NCBI GenBank assembly: GCA_030630425.1
Contig: DAOVNB010000032.1
Coordinates: forward strand, 1 to 6,733
From: an archaeon
GTDB lineage: Archaea; EX4484-52; B79-G9
Direction: 5' to 3'
Length of the DNA: 6,733 bases
Part shown: one piece after another, positions 4,401-6,733 of the stretch
How the letters are laid out: each line of letters opens with the position of its first letter
Position numbering within the stretch: position 1 is the first letter of the stretch
The notes under the pieces: generated by a model
The model's database searches: none
What the model was told of the DNA's origin: nothing
What the model saw: the letters and a program-made list of their open reading frames with translations, nothing else
Position numbers and translations under genes: made by a program

Positions 4401-6733
4401 AAGAACTATGGGGATTCAACAATTATAGCTTATTTGATGTCGAACTTCCAAAAAACGCAGGCATCAACACAGGAACATTTGAAATAAAAGGTTATCAAAA
4501 GGTTGATTTTAACCAAAAAATTGATAAGATTCCTGTTGCTAAGTGGGATAAAAATAACGGGGAGCTGGCAAATAATGGAACATGCTTGTGGGTACGGCGA
4601 ACCGGAATAAGTGGTTTCGGAACATCTTATAGGATAGTGTCTATAACAGAGGGATTTGTTGATATTTGGATGGCAGATGACATGGTGTTTTCCAACGGAA
4701 TATATGCCAACAATGATTACATATGGATAATTTACAATGTTTTTAGCGGAACGGACAAAATTACAAGATATTTTGCAAACAAAACTGAAGATTACACATT
4801 CAATGTGTGTGAAACAAATAATCAATCATCAGGCATCGTGGTTGTAAATGATTACATTTACATAGGCGACACATCCAAAAAAATATACAAATACTCATTA
4901 AACGGAACATTTATAGAATCAAACAATATTGATGAATGCACACCTTACGACATAGCACATAAAGATTCAACTTTTTACATATCAGATTACCAGATAAATG
5001 CTGTTTGCGAATATGATGATTTTGGCAATGATTATATCGAAACATTCACGAAATTTGACCCCGAAAATGACCAGATTAGAGGAATAACCTACGATGGCAA
5101 CCACATTTGGATTTCTGACAGCAACTCAACAGGAACAGAAGACCTGTATGTATACAAGTATGGATTCAAACAGATAGATAACCCAAAAATAGATATCAAA
5201 AATGATGGAACTTTTGACTGGATATGGAGTGGAGAACTAACAGAGACCAATGGAACACAAACAATAGAAAGCACAACAGGAATGCAGGAATACATAAACT
5301 TATGTACACCGGATACAAAAGGTCTTTGCAAAGTTCCAATAAAAATACAGGTAAATGCAAGCACAGGAATCCTTGAAATATCAAACATAAACATAACATA
5401 CACAATCCCAAAGCCGGACATAAAAGACTCTATCCAGCAATACATCGACTCATGCACTCCTGACGCTTCCGGCAACTGCATTGTGCCAATAACTGTTCAC
5501 TCAGACACAAGCGGTATTGTGCTTTTAAAGGACCTGAATATCGAATATTCTATAGGCTCTGAAAATACTGTTATTGACTACATCCACTTTGGAACTGGCG
5601 AAATAAATGCAACAGAAACAGAAACATTCGAAAGCAACTGGACAGCCCCGAAAATAGCAGGAAATTATACTTTGTATACAAAAACAGATTATGAAGGAAA
5701 CACAATAGAAAATTATACCTTCTTTGAAGTCAAGGATATATTCGCTCCAAACATAACATCTGTAGTATTCCCCGCAACAATTGCAGAAAATGAGCCATTC
5801 ATTGTACGGGCAGACATAACGGACCACAGCATAATAACTTTAGCAAAACTCGTGGTTACAGACTCGAATGGCAATTCATACGAAAAAGTGCAACCATCAA
5901 TGCAAAATGGATTCAAAAACTACTTTTTGGAAACAAGTATTCCGGGAACATATACTTTCCGCATCGAATCTTGTGATGAGCACGCCAACTGTGCTGTAAG
6001 CCCGGATTATACCTTCGAGGTTTTGTATTGTGAAGGCACACCAATACTTGTCATAAATACAAAATACAGCAATGAAAGCAATGCATTTACAGATGCTCTT
6101 CAAAATGATTACTGCGTGACCCGATGGAACAAAGCAGATATTGAAAGCCCTGATTTAGGCTACCTTAAAAGGTTTGATGCTGTTGTCTTTTCAACTGAAG
6201 ACACTACAGGCATAAGCCTGACAGAATACGACACAGAGCTCATGAAGAATTATACCTCTACGGGCGGGCGCCTGCTTCTGGAAGGAGACGACATTCTTTT
6301 CAGATTTACGATTAACGCAAGAAATATAACGCACGCAAGTCTTTTAAAAGACTTGATTTATACCGCAGCGGCAATAGAATCCTCAAATACAACTTCCAAA
6401 AACAAAACCATACTCAAAACACTGGAGCACCCGATAACAAAGAATTTGCCTGAAGAACTATCATTCAACATAACGCATTCCGCATATCCTGATGCTTTGA
6501 TTCCTATTGACAGCGCAAGCATTGCAGATTGGAGCGATGGCGGTTCTGCATTTGTTATCTATAATGACCTTGTAAACACCGGTGCTATGACAGCATATAT
6601 CCCGTTCAATATAAACGCCATAGAAGAAAAAGACAAGATGATAAAAAACACTGTTGAATGGCTTCTTACAAGTGAAAATAATCCAAACATAAAAATCAGC
6701 TCTGTTGTAATTGAAGAACCGGTTATAGAAGAT
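1397..6733 (+). CDS. Large secreted subtilisin-like (S8) serine protease with a long multidomain beta-rich C-terminal region (3' partial)
   Basis: I translated all 1779 codons and found no stop; the gene runs off the right edge. Order: signal peptide 1-25; linker and I9-like propeptide about 69-167; S8 catalytic domain about 171-460 with Asp192 (ILDTGID), His223 (GHGTHVAGI), oxyanion Asn327 (AAGN) and Ser402 (SGTSMATPHVSGAA); then beta-sandwich modules at about 460-562, 563-657, 658-757, 757-862 and 863-956; a propeller-like section about 1056-1260; a cysteine-paired repeated module 1266-1386; two Ig-like modules about 1386-1544; and a degenerate amidotransferase-like domain about 1547-1759. 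It should be an active endopeptidase outside the cell, with the C-terminal part acting as a stalk or binding array. There are 36 N-X-S/T sequons, all from residue 507 onward. The anchor, if any, lies beyond the window. The substrate is unknown; the gene's place after the nuclease pair hints at a role in handling exported proteins, which is inference. Confidence 0.95.
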   Translation, partial: MNSKNIAKLFVIITLILFAAQTVFAESGITVTTIFGQINEQPKMTVLSTAQPDKITPALKNEIMDKGPEEKIIVLLEVEDTKNAGITSTGSKPPKTEVLKKFAERKTKLNNAANYAKSLGATVRGEYPIGNIVSVEIEKSKLKELTKAGEIKKIWPNKKVYPVLDISVPNINAPDLWAKGLTGSGIKIAILDTGIDKTHPMLQGKIIKEEFFSGTDITPCNGHGTHVAGIAAGTKANSGLYNGVAPEALIMNGKVLGETSNCYGYEDQIIAGINWAVDPDGNPFTDDGADVISMSLGGAYSDPFGAQSMAIKDAVDTGVVVIVAAGNCGPCGSCNGYVGVETPGVVPYALTVGAVNDESEYACFSGGDVIEDVGIKPDVAAPGINIMSSLPENKYASLSGTSMATPHVSGAAALLIQANPQITPEQIKALLEYTATDLGDAGKDIKYGSGLINLLGITDAKMVATPDTITDTVTLSNLFKKEIALFNYGAKRILISDITTDGKTATNFTQAFYLEPMETKDILIEINPALVGLGTFNGYVEISSNSTTPVITIPITLTVYQSEEPVIYDVQMPTVVFKKDIISITVNTSDNGEVTSVTAHITAPSNDIINESLKEDADGLWKSTFVAENTTGKYTVQIEVIDNEGYKNTYNTEYDVIGFILSIPDELVAGKESNFSVQYKNIKENDSEFYLVYAITDELDILKKLNNAGVRDIIGGGTAWFNWSWKPEKTGTYALRTYIYENQTVLEYIEKNITSLVEDIAGINSVAITPNSVEKGKNITITVSAQNNDTCTINGTVELNIRDSVQKVVSVILLETKNMTALTETVFEYEMQALLPGGNYTLVTKLHYGNRIEEKITPFEIITPKSGKITSIDIPSFEVEAKKTISMSFENTGNTPLNAEITGEIIEGQLYDAQTNTFESYGTEAQLQFDTPGEKTVYVLIPKDSTTKSATLNVVGLENPTYPENINLDIGNNSIAEWQGIGQYIGNGWYVKKDSLGREQWKELWGFNNYSLFDVELPKNAGINTGTFEIKGYQKVDFNQKIDKIPVAKWDKNNGELANNGTCLWVRRTGISGFGTSYRIVSITEGFVDIWMADDMVFSNGIYANNDYIWIIYNVFSGTDKITRYFANKTEDYTFNVCETNNQSSGIVVVNDYIYIGDTSKKIYKYSLNGTFIESNNIDECTPYDIAHKDSTFYISDYQINAVCEYDDFGNDYIETFTKFDPENDQIRGITYDGNHIWISDSNSTGTEDLYVYKYGFKQIDNPKIDIKNDGTFDWIWSGELTETNGTQTIESTTGMQEYINLCTPDTKGLCKVPIKIQVNASTGILEISNINITYTIPKPDIKDSIQQYIDSCTPDASGNCIVPITVHSDTSGIVLLKDLNIEYSIGSENTVIDYIHFGTGEINATETETFESNWTAPKIAGNYTLYTKTDYEGNTIENYTFFEVKDIFAPNITSVVFPATIAENEPFIVRADITDHSIITLAKLVVTDSNGNSYEKVQPSMQNGFKNYFLETSIPGTYTFRIESCDEHANCAVSPDYTFEVLYCEGTPILVINTKYSNESNAFTDALQNDYCVTRWNKADIESPDLGYLKRFDAVVFSTEDTTGISLTEYDTELMKNYTSTGGRLLLEGDDILFRFTINARNITHASLLKDLIYTAAAIESSNTTSKNKTILKTLEHPITKNLPEELSFNITHSAYPDALIPIDSASIADWSDGGSAFVIYNDLVNTGAMTAYIPFNINAIEEKDKMIKNTVEWLLTSENNPNIKISSVVIEEPVIED
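1601..1897 (+). other. Subtilase propeptide, I9-like, residues about 69-167
   Basis: Between the signal peptide and the catalytic domain, residues 71-77 (KIIVLLE) form a first strand. They are followed by a Lys-rich helix (LKKFAERKTKLNNAANYAK), then LGATVRGEYPIGNIVSVEI and KSKLKELTKAGEIKKIWPN. The alternation of strand, helix, strand, helix and strand, ending in 'I..I.PN..V.P.LD', is that of the inhibitor/chaperone prodomain of subtilases, normally removed by self-cleavage. This suggests the enzyme is made as a zymogen. Confidence 0.65.
1907..2776 (+). other. S8 peptidase catalytic domain, residues about 171-460
   Basis: The full subtilisin signature set is present in order: Asp192 in ILDTGID, His223 in NGHGTHVAGI, the substrate-strand motif SLGG at residues 295-298, oxyanion Asn327 in VAAGN, and Ser402 in LSGTSMATPHVSGAAALL. 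The domain is about 290 residues, a normal length. It has six cysteines (220, 262, 328, 331, 334, 363), three of them in a C-x2-C-x2-C loop just after the oxyanion Asn. No N-glycosylation sequon occurs in it. Confidence 0.93.
4562..5167 (+). repeat. Beta-propeller-like section of the protease, about five degenerate blades (residues about 1056-1257)
   Basis: Repeating units of about 40 residues share a pattern of 'ND-aromatic-I-(W/Y)-I', then 'K-I-x-(R/K)-Y', then a turn with NG. Examples are NDYIWII (from about 1107), NDYIYIGDTSKKIYKYSLNG (about 1152-1171), STFYISDYQINAVCEYDDFG (about 1191-1210) and GNHIWISDS with YVYKYG (about 1234-1256). This resembles NHL/YVTN-type propeller blades, which usually bind proteins or glycans. 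The blade count is approximate; fewer than the usual six or seven are evident by eye. Confidence 0.5.
5282..5554 (+). repeat. Tandem duplicated cysteine-paired module in the protease, about 50-residue period
   Basis: Residues 1296-1337 and 1346-1386 align with a 49-50 residue offset. Copy 1 contains YINLCTPDTKGLCKVPI and ends NINITYTI. Copy 2 contains YIDSCTPDASGNCIVPI and ends LNIEYSI. Each copy has a C-x7-C pair (1303/1311 and 1353/1361), likely a disulfide. From memory, 'C.pd..G.C.VPI' following a 'DI.NDG..DW' strand recurs in archaeal surface proteins. Only the second half of the module is duplicated. Confidence 0.75.
6035..6673 (+). other. Degenerate class I amidotransferase/ThuA-like domain, residues about 1547-1759
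   Basis: A beta-alpha-beta pattern unlike the surrounding sandwiches: ILVINTK first strand, a helix ending in a Trp-containing strand (YCVTRWNK), FDAVVFST strand, a helix, then GGRLLLEGDDILF. This order matches the Rossmann-like class I glutamine amidotransferase fold that often follows secreted protease domains. The nucleophile elbow carries E-G-D-D in place of G-x-C-x-G, so it is predicted to lack amidotransferase activity and to serve a structural or binding role. The fold call is from pattern only. Confidence 0.45.

Noticed and set aside
1360..6103. Several antisense open frames of 60-132 codons (for example 2437-2835, 4430-4825 and 5089-5481 on the minus strand)
   Set aside because: All lie opposite the continuous protease frame, which has intact motifs throughout. 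They show no ribosome binding sites, recognisable domains or neighbours, and AT-rich codon bias readily leaves such frames open.
1..6733. CRISPR array, tRNA, insertion sequence or inverted-repeat ends
   Set aside because: The whole window is filled by three coding regions, and I saw no regularly spaced direct repeats, cloverleaf or transposase motifs.

Overview
The window looks archaeal, probably from a DPANN-type lineage such as Woesearchaeota or a relative; this placement is moderately confident at best. The evidence is: AT-rich DNA with heavy use of ATA (Ile), ACA (Thr) and AGA/AGG (Arg); a start preceded by GTGAT, which matches the tail of the archaeal Shine-Dalgarno consensus; and a very large exported beta-sandwich protein full of N-X-S/T glycosylation sequons. 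No 16S rRNA, tRNA or other taxonomic marker is present.

Three genes lie on the + strand, packed like one transcription unit. (1) Bases 3-737 are the C-terminal 244 codons of a longer protein that enters from the left edge. Its last ~110 residues carry a PD-(D/E)xK nuclease signature. (2) Bases 730-1389 encode a 219-residue soluble protein that overlaps gene 1 by 8 bp. (3) After a 7-bp gap, bases 1397-6733 are an open frame of 1779 codons that runs off the right edge. It encodes a secreted subtilisin-family (S8) serine protease with an intact Asp-His-Ser triad, followed by more than 1300 residues of beta-sandwich modules, a beta-propeller-like section, a cysteine-paired repeat and a degenerate class I amidotransferase-like domain.

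The best-supported biological reading is a polymorphic toxin module. A nuclease domain at the C-terminus of a larger protein is followed at once by an overlapping small gene in the position of an immunity gene, and then by a large cell-surface protease. The nuclease would act on DNA or RNA of a competitor and the small protein would protect the producer. The protease could process exported proteins, including the toxin carrier, or could be an independent surface enzyme; the sequence does not decide this. The toxin-immunity assignment rests on architecture and motifs, not on homology searches.

There is no intergenic stretch longer than 7 bp. I see no RNA genes, CRISPR array, insertion sequence, terminator or recognisable promoter. 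The transcription start must lie upstream of the window.
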